A stretch of DNA of 33,237 nucleotides, from positions 1 through 33,237 of the forward strand of contig JACRCH010000068.1 in the NCBI GenBank assembly GCA_016219115.1, written 5' to 3'. The position numbers and the translations under genes are program-made. The stretch is from Deltaproteobacteria bacterium. GTDB lineage: Bacteria; Desulfobacterota; GWC2-55-46. This document shows positions 17,101 through 25,068 of the stretch, piece by piece. Each line of letters starts with the position of its first letter. Positions within the stretch are counted from its first letter, which is position 1. The notes below the pieces were generated by a model. The model did not search any database and was not told the origin of the DNA. It saw only the letters and a list, made by a program, of their open reading frames with translations.

Positions 17101-18993
17101 ATGAAAAAATTGCTTGATACAATAGAGGTCCCCGGGGACCTCAAGCGCCTTGACCAGAAGGAACTGCCGCTGGTCGCCGAAGAGGTAAGGGGATTCATAA
17201 TCGATACGGTCTCCGAAGTGGGCGGGCATCTCGCCTCCTCTTTAGGCGCCGTGGAGATAGCCCTGGCGCTCCATTATGTCTATAACTCCCCCGAAGACAA
17301 GATCATATGGGATGTGGGCCACCAGGCATACGCCCACAAGATCCTCACGGGAAGGAAAAACGCGTTCCACACGCTGAGGCAGCTGGGCGGCATAAGCGGC
17401 TTCCCGAAACCCTCCGAGAGCGAACATGACGCCTTCGGGGTCGGACACTCCTCTACTTCCATATCCGCCGCCCTCGGCATGGCCGCGGCCAGAGACCTCG
17501 CCGGCAAAAAGAACAAGGTCGTAGCCGTCATAGGCGACGGCTCCCTTACCGCCGGGCTCGCGTTCGAGGGGCTCAATCAGGCCGGGCATCTGAAAAAGAA
17601 CATCGTCGTGATACTCAACGACAACGAGATGTCGATTTCCAAAAACGTCGGGGCGCTCTCGTCGTTTCTGAGCAGGAAGATAACCGGACGCTTCGCCAAC
17701 ACCCTTAAAAAAGAGGTGGAGGCTTTCATAAAGTCCATACCGAGGATAGGCGAGAGGCTCATGGGAATAGCCAAGAGGGCCGAGGACTCGCTCATAACTC
17801 TTTTGACCCCCGGCATGCTCTTCGAGGGGCTCGGTTTCCACTACATAGGTCCTGTAGACGGCCACTCCACGGACGACCTTGTCAGGACGCTGCGCGACAT
17901 AAACGGGCTCGAGGGCCCGGTACTGGTCCATGTGCTTACCAAAAAAGGCAAGGGGTACGGCCCGGCCGAAGAGGACCCGGCCAGCTTCCACGGTGTCGGG
18001 CCTTTCGACATCGGGACCGGAAAACCGAAGAAGAAATCGAGCCTTTCTTACACGAACGTCTTCAGTTCAACGCTTACTGAGATCGCCTCCAAAAACGACA
18101 GGGTCGTGGCCATAACCGCCGCCATGCCCGAAGGCACGGGCTTATCGTTCTTTGCCGAGAGGTACCCTGAGAGGTTCTTCGATGTGGGCATAGCCGAGCA
18201 GCACGCCCTCACTTTCGCCGCTGGGCTCGCAAGGGAAGGGTTCGTGCCGGTCACGGCGATATATTCGACATTTTTGCAGAGGGCGTATGACGAGGTCTTC
18301 CACGACGTCTGTCTGCAGGACCTGCCTGTCGTGATAGCCATTGACAGGGCAGGGATTGTGGGCCAGGACGGGGCCACGCACCACGGGCTTTTTGACATAT
18401 CTTATTTAAGGCATATCCCCAACATGGTCGTAGCCTCACCGAAGGATGAGGATGAATTGAGGCATCTGCTCTACTCGGCGGTGAAATACAATAAACCGAC
18501 GGCCATAAGGTACCCGAGAGGGTCGTGTCTCGGGGTCGATATGACCGGGCCGATGAGGGAGATCCCTCTCGGGAAGGCCGAGGTCATGGCCGAAGGGACC
18601 GATGTCACGGTACTTGCCATAGGCACGATGGTCTATCCTGCGAAGAAGGCGGTTGAAAAGCTTCGGCAAGACGGCGTGAAGGCCGGGCTTGTGAACTGCC
18701 GTTTCGTAAAGCCTCTTGATGAGGAGTGCGTATTGAAGGCCGCCGCCGCAGGCTGCATAGTGACGGTCGAGGAGAACGCGCTTGCCGGCGGCTTCGGCAG
18801 CGCCGTTATGGAGTTCCTTGAAGAGAAGGGTATAAGGTGCACGGTCAAAAGGGTCGGAGTGCCGGATGAGTTCATCGAGCACGGCGGCCAGGAGGAACTG
18901 AGGGCCGCTCTTGGGCTCAACGCCGAGGGTATAGAGAAGGCCGCCAGGTCGCTCCTTAAGGGCAAAAACAAGTCAGTGAAAATCGCGTTTTGA
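17101..18993 (+). CDS. dxs: 1-deoxy-D-xylulose-5-phosphate synthase
   Basis: First enzyme of the MEP isoprenoid pathway, joining pyruvate and glyceraldehyde 3-phosphate with thiamine diphosphate. It has 630 residues, the usual length. The TPP-binding motif spans GDGSLTAG (145-152) to LNDNE (172-176), the GHSSTSISA histidine region precedes it, and the pyrimidine-binding domain contains [13 protein letters not shown] and THHGLFD. No strong ribosome site precedes the ATG; translation may depend on coupling to ispA, whose stop is 27 nt upstream. The gene is followed by a 399-nt repeat-filled spacer before tlyA, although in many bacteria tlyA follows dxs closely. Confidence 0.96.
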   Translation: MKKLLDTIEVPGDLKRLDQKELPLVAEEVRGFIIDTVSEVGGHLASSLGAVEIALALHYVYNSPEDKIIWDVGHQAYAHKILTGRKNAFHTLRQLGGISGFPKPSESEHDAFGVGHSSTSISAALGMAAARDLAGKKNKVVAVIGDGSLTAGLAFEGLNQAGHLKKNIVVILNDNEMSISKNVGALSSFLSRKITGRFANTLKKEVEAFIKSIPRIGERLMGIAKRAEDSLITLLTPGMLFEGLGFHYIGPVDGHSTDDLVRTLRDINGLEGPVLVHVLTKKGKGYGPAEEDPASFHGVGPFDIGTGKPKKKSSLSYTNVFSSTLTEIASKNDRVVAITAAMPEGTGLSFFAERYPERFFDVGIAEQHALTFAAGLAREGFVPVTAIYSTFLQRAYDEVFHDVCLQDLPVVIAIDRAGIVGQDGATHHGLFDISYLRHIPNMVVASPKDEDELRHLLYSAVKYNKPTAIRYPRGSCLGVDMTGPMREIPLGKAEVMAEGTDVTVLAIGTMVYPAKKAVEKLRQDGVKAGLVNCRFVKPLDEECVLKAAAAGCIVTVEENALAGGFGSAVMEFLEEKGIRCTVKRVGVPDEFIEHGGQEELRAALGLNAEGIEKAARSLLKGKNKSVKIAF

Positions 18994-19007
18994 CAGCTTA
19001 TAATATT

Positions 19008-19025
19008 AGCAGGCTATGGAAAAGC
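19008..19025 (+). repeat. REP-like element, copy A
   Basis: AGCAGGCTATGGAAAAGC matches AGCAGGTTGCGGAAAAACGC at 19131 and, in reverse complement, CAGCAGGCTGTTGAAAAACA at 31431-31450 region. The shared core is AGCAGGYTRYKGAAAA. Confidence 0.5.
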
Positions 19026-19071
19026 AGTCTTGGGAGTGTGATATTCCTGCCAGGTAGACCGGCGTTCTGTA

Positions 19072-19130
19072 ATTCACTCGGCCAAACCGCAGTTGAAAAA
19101 GCCATGGACGGACTTTTCCAGCATCCTATT
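19072..19130 (+). repeat. Direct repeat, copy 1 (palindromic element)
   Basis: Shares ATTCACTC, GGCCAA, TGAAAAAG, GGACGGACTTTT and CAGCATCC in the same order and spacing with copy 2 at 19331-19390. Its GAAAAAG/CTTTTC arms form an imperfect hairpin. Confidence 0.7.
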
Positions 19131-19150
19131 AGCAGGTTGCGGAAAAACGC
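19131..19150 (+). repeat. REP-like element, copy B
   Basis: AGCAGGTTGCGGAAAAACGC follows directly on direct-repeat copy 1. The related copies lie at 19008 and, reversed, at 31431-31457. Confidence 0.5.
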
Positions 19151-19330
19151 AAACCGACCCACCCATCGGGTGGGTCCCCCGACAATCCACGGATGGATTG
19201 CCACTGGTTGCTTGCCGACTCACGAAGTGATAAGGCGAGCTATACAAATGGAATCTTCCTTACCAGCCACTCCCAAAGGGGAGTGCAATTGCTAGACTAA
19301 AAAGTTGAGCAATTTGTAAGACTTGGACGG

Positions 19331-19390
19331 ATTCACTCCGGCCAAGTCGTGGCTGAAAAAGTCCAGGACGGACTTTTTCAGCATCCCAAT
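19331..19390 (+). repeat. Direct repeat, copy 2, abutting tlyA
   Basis: Second copy of the ~60-bp unit. Here the palindrome is perfect: CTGAAAAAGTCC (19353-19364) pairs with GGACTTTTTCAG (19370-19381) around AGGAC. The copy ends 2 nt before the tlyA start codon, leaving no room for a normal ribosome site. Confidence 0.75.
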
Positions 19391-19392
19391 AG

Positions 19393-20130
19393 ATGAAGAA
19401 ACCGCAGAAGGTCAGGATAGACACACTGGTCCTTGCAAAGGGACTGGCTTCGAGCCGCCAGAAGGCACAGGCCCTCATAATGACCGGAAATGTGCTTGTC
19501 GAAGGCCGGGTGGTCGACAAGGCCGGCAAAGAGGTAGCCCCCGATAGCGTAATAACCATAAAAGAGACCCTCCCGTTTGTCAGCAGAGGCGGGCTGAAGC
19601 TCGCCGGGTTTCTAGATGAGCGGAAGCTCGATGTCGCCGGGCTCGCGGTGATGGATGTAGGCTCTTCGACCGGCGGCTTCACCGATTGCCTCCTTAAAAG
19701 GGGGGCGAAAAAGGTATACGCCGTGGATGTCGGAAAAGGCATTCTCGATGTTAGTCTACGGAACGACCCCAGGGTAGTGGTACTCGAGGAGCGTAACATC
19801 AGGCACATGGACACAACCGATGTCGGAGAGTTGGTCGACCTCGCTGTAATAGACGTCTCTTTCATCTCGCTTGAGAAGGTGCTGCCGAAGGTAAAGGAGT
19901 TCCTCAAGGAAGGAGGGAGGGTATTGGCCCTCATAAAACCACAGTTCGAGGTGGGCAAAGGCCAGGTCGGGAAAGGCGGCATCGTAAAAGACCCGGAGAA
20001 GCACAGGGCCGTGGTGGAGCGGATAAGGGAGTTTTCGGTCGAAAACGGCTACAGCGTGGTCGGGGCCGGGGAATCTCCGATAACCGGGGCCAAGGGCAAC
20101 AGGGAGTTCTGGATAGATCTTCTGGCCTGA
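19393..20130 (+). CDS. tlyA: TlyA family rRNA 2'-O-methyltransferase / putative hemolysin
   Basis: Predicted cytosolic RNA methyltransferase of 245 residues. An S4 RNA-binding domain occupies about residues 8-65 (RIDTLVLAKGLASSRQKAQ), and an FtsJ-like SAM-dependent methyltransferase follows, with the SAM loop MDVGSSTGGF (87-96) and KPQFEVGKGQVGKGG near 200. In mycobacteria TlyA 2'-O-methylates 16S and 23S rRNA and determines capreomycin sensitivity; other members are annotated as hemolysins. The ATG comes directly behind a palindromic repeat with no visible Shine-Dalgarno sequence, so initiation may be weak or use an unusual mechanism. No promoter is evident in the spacer, and transcription may depend on read-through from dxs. 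Confidence 0.93.
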   Translation: MKKPQKVRIDTLVLAKGLASSRQKAQALIMTGNVLVEGRVVDKAGKEVAPDSVITIKETLPFVSRGGLKLAGFLDERKLDVAGLAVMDVGSSTGGFTDCLLKRGAKKVYAVDVGKGILDVSLRNDPRVVVLEERNIRHMDTTDVGELVDLAVIDVSFISLEKVLPKVKEFLKEGGRVLALIKPQFEVGKGQVGKGGIVKDPEKHRAVVERIREFSVENGYSVVGAGESPITGAKGNREFWIDLLA

Positions 20131-20229
20131 TTTTTTTGTTGCCTGCCGGACCTGTTTCTGGTATTTTCAAACGTCCAACAACAGCGGGGGATCCACGCTC
20201 AGGATACCTCTGAAAAGGAGCGCATGGAG

Positions 20230-21078
20230 ATGTACGAGATTACTGAGAAAAAGGAACTTGCTCATACGGTATATCTTTTCAAGATAAAGGCGCCTCTCAT
20301 AGCCAAAAAGAGGAAGGCGGGCCAGTTCGTGGTCTTAAGGCTCAATGAGCATGGCGAGAGGATACCTCTTACGATAGTCGACTCCGACAACGGCTCGGGG
20401 ACCATCACGATAATCGTCCAGGAGGTCGGCAAAACCACGGCGATGCTCGGAGACATGGGCGTGGGCGACACCATCCTGGATGTCGTGGGGCCTCTCGGAA
20501 AACCCACCCACATAGAGAACTTCGGCACGGCCGTATGCGTCGGAGGCGGCATCGGGACCGCCCCGGTGCTCCCGATAGCCAGGGCCCTTAAAGAGGCCGG
20601 CAACCATGTCATATCGATCATAGGCGCCAGGAACAAGGGTCTCCTGATACTCGAAAAGGAGATGAGAGAGACGAGCGACAGGCTCTATGTCACGACCGAC
20701 GACGGAAGCTACGGCCATCACGGCTTTGTCACGCAGGTACTGCAGAACCTCATAGACGAGGGTTTGAAGATAGGCTTTGTCGTGGGCATCGGGCCCATCC
20801 CGATGATGAGGGCGGTAAGCAACACCACGAAGCCGTACAACCTGCTGACGATGGTCAGCCTTAACCCCATCATGGTCGACGGCACCGGGATGTGCGGGGC
20901 GTGCAGGGTCACTATCGGCGGAAAGAACCAGTTCGTATGCGTTGACGGCCCTGAGTTCAACGGCCACGAGGTCAACTACGAAGAGCTGATACTCAGGAAC
21001 AGGAGCTACATGAAGGAAGAGAAGACGGCCATGGAGGAGTTGACCTACCACGAAGGCCCGAGGTGTTACGAGAAATAA
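20230..21078 (+). CDS. nfnA: NfnA-like FAD/NAD-binding subunit (NADH-dependent ferredoxin:NADP oxidoreductase)
   Basis: Small subunit of the electron-bifurcating Nfn transhydrogenase, which couples ferredoxin and NADH oxidation to NADP reduction; close relatives were called sulfide dehydrogenase beta or SudB. An FAD-binding barrel at the N-terminus (GERIPLTI) is followed by an NAD-binding fold (VCVGGGIGTAPVLPIARAL). The C-terminal 2Fe-2S site shows Asp217, Cys222, Cys225 and Cys237, matching the three-Cys-plus-Asp ligation reported for Nfn. I chose the ATG at 20230 because AAGGAG (20215-20220) is 9 nt away and the family starts MYEI; the ATG at 20224 is only 3 nt from it. nfnB follows after 106 nt. 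A dihydroorotate dehydrogenase electron-transfer role is less likely with nfnB adjacent. Confidence 0.9.
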   Translation: MYEITEKKELAHTVYLFKIKAPLIAKKRKAGQFVVLRLNEHGERIPLTIVDSDNGSGTITIIVQEVGKTTAMLGDMGVGDTILDVVGPLGKPTHIENFGTAVCVGGGIGTAPVLPIARALKEAGNHVISIIGARNKGLLILEKEMRETSDRLYVTTDDGSYGHHGFVTQVLQNLIDEGLKIGFVVGIGPIPMMRAVSNTTKPYNLLTMVSLNPIMVDGTGMCGACRVTIGGKNQFVCVDGPEFNGHEVNYEELILRNRSYMKEEKTAMEELTYHEGPRCYEK

Positions 21079-21080
21079 AG

Positions 21081-21106
21081 GCCGCGGCGGCGTGAGGCCC
21101 CGCGGC
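21081..21106 (+). repeat. Hairpin between nfnA and nfnB
   Basis: GCCGCGG (21081-21087) pairs with CCGCGGC (21100-21106). No T run follows, so it may adjust mRNA stability between the subunits rather than terminate. Confidence 0.5.
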
Positions 21107-21184
21107 GCGCAGAAGCGCTGAAAAACAGATTCTGACCTGGCCAGGACGGGCCTTTAAGAACCGGGAAAAGGAGCAGCCGAAGAT

Positions 21185-22603
21185 ATGGATCCGAAGGAAA
21201 CAAAGGAACGGATGAAGATACCCAAGCAGGTGATGCCGGAGCAGGACCCGCATGAGAGGGTCAGGAACTTCTTTGAGGTCCCGTACGGATACACGGCCGA
21301 GCAGGCGATGGAAGAGGCGAAAAGGTGCATCCAGTGCAAGAAGCCCCTGTGCGTCGGAGGCTGTCCGGTCAATATAGACATACCGTGGTTCATAAGGCTT
21401 ATAGCCGAAGGCAAGTTCGTCGAGGCCGCCCACAAGATAAAAGAGACAAACGGACTTCCGGCAGTTTGCGGAAGGGTATGCCCGCAGGAAGACCAGTGCG
21501 AGAAGGTCTGCATCGTCGGCAAGAAGGGAGACGCCGTCTCCATCGGGCGTCTTGAGAGGTTTGCCGCCGACTACGAGAGGGAGCACGGCGAGGTGCAGAT
21601 ACCGGAGCTTCCGAGGTGGTCCGGCAAGAAGGTGGCCGTCGTAGGGGCCGGCCCCGCGGGCCTGACCGTAGCCGGAGACCTTCTTAAAAAGGGTCACAAG
21701 GTCACCGTCTTCGAGGCGCTGCATACGGCCGGAGGCGTTCTCATGTACGGCATACCCGAGTTCAGGCTCCCCAAGAAGATTGTCCAGTCGGAGGTGGAGT
21801 ACTTAAAGAGGATGGGAGTGGAGATAGTTTTGAACGCGGTGGTCGGAAAGCTCGAGACGATAGACGAGCTTTTAAGCGGCGGCTACTCCGCCGTCTTCGT
21901 AGGCTCGGGGGCGGGGCTGCCGAACTTCATGAACATACCCGGTGAGAACCTCGCCGGGGTTTATTCGGCCAACGAGTATCTTACGAGGGTCAACCTCATG
22001 AAGGCGTACCAGTTCCCAGAGGCCGATACCCCCGTCATAAGGGGCAGAAAGGTCGTGGTCTTCGGAGGCGGTAATACCGCCATGGACGCAGCCAGGACGG
22101 CCTTGAGGCTCTGCCCCGAAGAGGTCTCGATAGTCTACAGGCGTTCAAGGGAAGAGCTCCCTGCCAGGGTCGAAGAAGTCCACCACGGCGAGCAGGAGGG
22201 GCTTAAGTTCCAGCTCCTTACCAACCCCAAGAGGTTCATAGGGGACAACGACGGCAGACTCAAGGCCGTAGAGTGCGTGAGGATGGAGTTAGGCGAGCCG
22301 GACGAATCCGGCAGGAGAAGGCCGGTCGAGATGAAAGGGTCGGAGTTCTGCATCGACGCCGACGTGGCCATCGTTGCCATCGGCAACGGAGCCAACCCGC
22401 TCATCCCGCAGACGACCCCGGACATAAAGGTGAATAAGTGGGGCAACATAACCGTCAACCCCGACACCGGAAGGACGAGCAAGAAAGGGGTGTTTTCCGG
22501 CGGAGATATCGTAAGGGGCGGGGCCACGGTCATCCTTGCGATGGGCGACGGCAAAAAGGCCGCCGATTCAATAGACGAGTACCTTAAAACGGGTCTCTGG
22601 TAA
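21185..22603 (+). CDS. nfnB: NfnB / GltA-type NADPH-dependent oxidoreductase, large subunit
   Basis: Large subunit of the Nfn complex (also annotated NADPH-dependent glutamate synthase small chain, gltA). It has 472 residues. The N-terminal domain binds two 4Fe-4S clusters with Cys48, 51, 56, 60 and Cys95, 99, 105, 109. Two nucleotide-binding folds follow: VAVVGAGPAGL (about 149-159) for FAD and VVVFGGGNTAMDAARTAL for NADPH. In Nfn the FAD here is the bifurcating site. AAAAGGAG lies 11 nt upstream of the ATG. Pairing with nfnA and absence of a glutamate synthase large chain argue for transhydrogenase rather than glutamate synthase. A strong terminator follows. Confidence 0.92.
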   Translation: MDPKETKERMKIPKQVMPEQDPHERVRNFFEVPYGYTAEQAMEEAKRCIQCKKPLCVGGCPVNIDIPWFIRLIAEGKFVEAAHKIKETNGLPAVCGRVCPQEDQCEKVCIVGKKGDAVSIGRLERFAADYEREHGEVQIPELPRWSGKKVAVVGAGPAGLTVAGDLLKKGHKVTVFEALHTAGGVLMYGIPEFRLPKKIVQSEVEYLKRMGVEIVLNAVVGKLETIDELLSGGYSAVFVGSGAGLPNFMNIPGENLAGVYSANEYLTRVNLMKAYQFPEADTPVIRGRKVVVFGGGNTAMDAARTALRLCPEEVSIVYRRSREELPARVEEVHHGEQEGLKFQLLTNPKRFIGDNDGRLKAVECVRMELGEPDESGRRRPVEMKGSEFCIDADVAIVAIGNGANPLIPQTTPDIKVNKWGNITVNPDTGRTSKKGVFSGGDIVRGGATVILAMGDGKKAADSIDEYLKTGLW

Positions 22604-22628
22604 AACGGTCTCGCCGGATAAAGAATGG

Positions 22629-22664
22629 AAAAGCCCGGCCGGCTTTACGGCCGGGCTTTTTTTT
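22629..22664 (+). terminator. Rho-independent terminator after nfnB
   Basis: Perfect 13-bp stem AAAAGCCCGGCCG (22629-22641) with CGGCCGGGCTTTT (22648-22660), loop GCTTTA, continued T run. Confidence 0.95.
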
Positions 22665-22734
22665 GACAAAAGGGCTTGCCGTATCTCCGGCGGTATGTTA
22701 AAAAAATATAAAATAAACTGAAGGGTTCGAGGAG

Positions 22735-23151
22735 ATGCCAACCGGGTCAGGTCCGACAAAGGTCCTCTTTGTGTGCGTCGGAAATACATGCAGAAGCCAG
22801 ATGGCTGAAGGGTTCGCTAAGGCGTACGGCAAAGGAAAGGTCGAAGCACGGAGCGCTGGCACCTCGGCCGCCGGGTATGTGAACAGAAGCACGATCGTGG
22901 CCATGAAGGAGGCCGGCATAGACATCTCAAACCAGACCTCAAAGCAGGTCACCGACGAGATGCTCCAGTGGGCGGACGTGGTCGTCACCATGGGCTGCTG
23001 TTCGGCGGACAACCTCTGCCCCGTGACATTCAAGGGCAAAAAGTACGACTGGAAGATAGACGACCCCCTGGGCAGGCCATGGGAGGTCATGGAAAGGGTA
23101 AGGGACGACATAGAAGAGAAGGTAAAGGGACTTATAAGTGCAGAGACATGA
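22735..23151 (+). CDS. arsC: Thioredoxin-coupled arsenate reductase (LMW tyrosine phosphatase fold)
   Basis: A 138-residue cytosolic protein that reduces arsenate to arsenite. The phosphatase loop is CVGNTCRS with Cys14 and Arg20 (CX5R). The redox cysteines of the thioredoxin-coupled class are present as Cys88 and Cys95 in GCCSADNLCP, with the same spacing as Cys82/Cys89 in Bacillus subtilis ArsC, and the acid loop is DDPLGRPW. Plain LMW phosphatases lack this pair, so arsenate reductase is the better call. No ars efflux gene is nearby. Instead phoB starts 14 nt before this gene ends, tying it to phosphate regulation; arsenate enters cells through phosphate transporters. GAGGAG directly abuts the ATG, and AAGGG lies 9 nt upstream. 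Confidence 0.9.
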   Translation: MPTGSGPTKVLFVCVGNTCRSQMAEGFAKAYGKGKVEARSAGTSAAGYVNRSTIVAMKEAGIDISNQTSKQVTDEMLQWADVVVTMGCCSADNLCPVTFKGKKYDWKIDDPLGRPWEVMERVRDDIEEKVKGLISAET

Positions 23152-23836
23152 CCCGAGGATACTTGTCGTAGACGACGAAACGGACATCCTGAACCTTCTT
23201 GACTACAACCTCAAGAAGGCGGGCTTCAAGGTGCTCTTGGCCAAGGACGGCCCCGAGGCGATAGAGACCGCGAAGGCTCGGAAGCCCGACCTCATACTCC
23301 TTGACATAATGCTGCCCAACATGGAGGGGACCGAGGTCTTGAAGCGTCTCAAGAACTTTGAGGCCACGCGCCTGATCCCCGTCATAATGCTTACGGCCAA
23401 GGGCGAGGAGGTCGATAAGATCATCGGCTTTGAGCTCGGGGCCGAGGACTACATCACAAAGCCCTTCAGCCCGAGAGAGCTGATATTGAGGGTAAGGGCG
23501 GTACTCAAGAGGGCCTCTGACGCTAAAGAGCCGGCCCCCGAAAAGACCCTTTCGTTCAAGGACCTGACGGTTGACTTCTCAAGGCACAGGGTGACGGTCA
23601 AGGGCTCCGAGGTGGTATTGTCCTCGCAGGAGTTTAAGCTTCTGGCCGAGCTTCTCGGCTCGAGGGGGAGGGTGCTTTCGAGGGACGCGTTGCTGGACAG
23701 GGCCTGGGGACGGGACTGCTTCGTGATACCGAGGACCGTGGACACTCATGTAAGGCGTTTAAGGTCGAAGCTTAAAGGCGCCGGGAAATACATAGAGACC
23801 GTAAGGGGCGTAGGCTACAGGTTCAAAGAGGATTAA
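23138..23836 (+). CDS. phoB: PhoB-type response regulator
   Basis: A 232-residue DNA-binding response regulator of the OmpR/PhoB class. The receiver domain (1-125) has the acidic pair Asp12-Asp13, phospho-acceptor Asp56 in LLDIMLP, Thr in MLTAKGEE and Lys in TKPFSPREL. The winged-helix domain (about 135-230) ends in VDTHVRRLRSKL and VRGVGYRF. It probably activates phosphate-starvation genes after phosphorylation by the histidine kinase encoded next. The start is GTG at 23138, inside the end of arsC, with AAAGGGA 7 nt upstream. pst transporter genes are not in the window, so the phosphate role rests on family resemblance. Confidence 0.88.
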   Translation: MQRHDPRILVVDDETDILNLLDYNLKKAGFKVLLAKDGPEAIETAKARKPDLILLDIMLPNMEGTEVLKRLKNFEATRLIPVIMLTAKGEEVDKIIGFELGAEDYITKPFSPRELILRVRAVLKRASDAKEPAPEKTLSFKDLTVDFSRHRVTVKGSEVVLSSQEFKLLAELLGSRGRVLSRDALLDRAWGRDCFVIPRTVDTHVRRLRSKLKGAGKYIETVRGVGYRFKED

Positions 23837-23914
23837 GGGCGCGGCTTTTTAATATTTCCTTCGGGTTGAATTAAGCGCAGCTGGCCGCGCATATAAAAAC
23901 AGATTTTTCTTCGG

Positions 23915-23949
23915 ATACCCCGCCGGCAAGGCTTGCGGGGTGGTTCATG
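23915..23949 (+). repeat. Palindromic GATACCCCG element overlapping the phoR start
   Basis: GATACCCCGC (23915-23923 region) pairs through ACCCCGC (23917-23923) with GCGGGGT (23935-23941), followed by GGTTCATGG. The same frame of sequence, GATACCCCG...CGGGGTGGTTCAT, occurs at 26465-26496. The ATG of phoR lies in the last bases of the element, and its only possible ribosome site, GGGGTGG, is inside the hairpin arm. Confidence 0.7.
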
Positions 23950-24981
23950 GATACCATGGGAAAAAATGTAATACTCGAAGCGATCGCCAGGGAGATGCAG
24001 ACCGGGGTGCTGGTTTTGAACGGGGACGGAAAAGCCCTGTACGCCAACCCGTTTTTCCTCAACTCCTTCCCCGTCGAAGGCGGGGTGGAACTGAGAGCCG
24101 TAGGGGAGATCGTGAAGAACCCGGTCCTCCTGAAGACCGTCGGGGACTTCATGAAGAACCTCGGCGGCAGCTCCGAAGACATCGAGATAAACGAGGGCGG
24201 GAGGTTCTTCAGCGTCCACCTTGTGCCGATAAAGGACAGGGGGGACTTCAAGATGCTCCTTTTCCTGCAGGACATAACCGAGGAGAAGAAGGTCGAGACC
24301 ATCAAGAAGGACTTCGTGGCGAATGTCTCGCATGAGCTAAGGACCCCGCTTGCCTCCATCAAGGGATACTCCGAGACGCTTTTAGACGGGGGCATGGACG
24401 ACAAGGAGATTTTGAAGGAGTTCCTGCGCGTGATAGACAGGCACGCCACCCGCATGGCGCGTCTTATCGACGACCTCCTGACACTCTCGCGGCTGGAGTC
24501 CCACCAGATGACGATCGTATCGGCCCCGGTGGACATCGGGGACCTTGTGTTGACGACCGCCAAGGGGTTTGAAAAACAGGCGCGCGACAAGGGGATAACG
24601 ATATCCTCCGAGCTGCCGGATAAGCTCTTCCGGGTTCTGGGCGACAGGGACAGGCTCGAACAGGTAGTAGTGAACCTCCTCGATAACGCCATCAAATACA
24701 CACCCTCCGGAGGGAAGGTAAGCGTATCGGCTTTCATAAGCGACGGATGGGTGAAGGTGGATATCAGGGACACCGGCATAGGCATACCTTCAGACGACAT
24801 ACCGAGGATATTCGAGAGGTTCTACAGGGTCGACAAGGCCAGAAGCAGGGACCTCGGCGGGACCGGGCTCGGACTTGCCATAGTAAAGCACATCATACAG
24901 GTCCACAACGGAAGACTTCAGGTGGAGAGCACCCCCGGCAAAGGCTCCACTTTCAGCTTTTCGATAAAGTCCTGTCCTTGA
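23947..24981 (+). CDS. phoR: PhoR-like sensor histidine kinase without membrane segments
   Basis: Histidine kinase of 344 residues and the presumed partner of the PhoB-like regulator. It starts directly in a PAS domain (about 8-115, GVLVLNGDGKALYANPFF), then HisKA with the phospho-acceptor His129 in ANVSHELRTPL, and an HATPase domain with N box (NLLDNAIKYTPSGG), DTGIGIP and GTGLGLAIVKH. Most PhoR proteins carry one or two N-terminal membrane helices; none is visible here. The frame is open upstream to 23875 but with no start codon and no hydrophobic stretch. It is either a soluble kinase or a 5'-truncated one. The 110-nt gap after phoB ends in a palindrome that supplies the start region. Confidence 0.87.
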   Translation: MDTMGKNVILEAIAREMQTGVLVLNGDGKALYANPFFLNSFPVEGGVELRAVGEIVKNPVLLKTVGDFMKNLGGSSEDIEINEGGRFFSVHLVPIKDRGDFKMLLFLQDITEEKKVETIKKDFVANVSHELRTPLASIKGYSETLLDGGMDDKEILKEFLRVIDRHATRMARLIDDLLTLSRLESHQMTIVSAPVDIGDLVLTTAKGFEKQARDKGITISSELPDKLFRVLGDRDRLEQVVVNLLDNAIKYTPSGGKVSVSAFISDGWVKVDIRDTGIGIPSDDIPRIFERFYRVDKARSRDLGGTGLGLAIVKHIIQVHNGRLQVESTPGKGSTFSFSIKSCP

Positions 24982-25020
24982 CCGCTCACCCCTGTTGTTT
25001 GGCGTTTACCTTCCGGTTTA

Positions 25021-25029
25021 TGCTATAAT
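25021..25029 (+). promoter_or_regulatory. Extended -10 promoter before the ABC exporter
   Basis: TGCTATAAT combines a TG extension with a perfect TATAAT (25024-25029). No good -35 is seen at 16-18 nt. Start would be near 25036, 33 nt before the ATPase gene. Confidence 0.5.
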
Positions 25030-25068
25030 CCGGCTTTATCCCTCAAACGAAAAGGTCTCACACTGAAG

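Larger units (their letters stand above)
18994..19392 (+). other. Repeat-filled spacer between dxs and tlyA
   Basis: I see no credible gene in these 399 nt. It contains two AGCAGG-type repeats (19008 and 19131), a ~60-bp direct repeat in two copies (19072-19130, 19331-19390), and separate hairpins: GACCCACCC/GGGTGGGTC (19156-19176), CAATCCA/TGGATTG (19183-19200), CACTCCC/GGGAGTG (19268-19285) and GACTTGG/CCAAGTC (19320-19348). The pattern looks like repeated insertion of small palindromic elements. Confidence 0.75.

Noticed and set aside
18990-19295. Open frame of about 100 codons after dxs
   Set aside because: It is made of the repeats and hairpins of the spacer, has no ribosome site and no protein-like pattern.
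8777-19316. GAGCAATTTG shared by the lon 3' hairpin and the dxs-tlyA spacer
   Set aside because: A 10-mer match is expected by chance in 33 kb and the surroundings differ.
18994-19392. CRISPR array in the repeat spacer
   Set aside because: Only two copies of the longer unit, no uniform spacers and no cas genes.
21185-22603. Glutamate synthase small subunit
   Set aside because: Same family, but pairing with nfnA and no large subunit favour Nfn.
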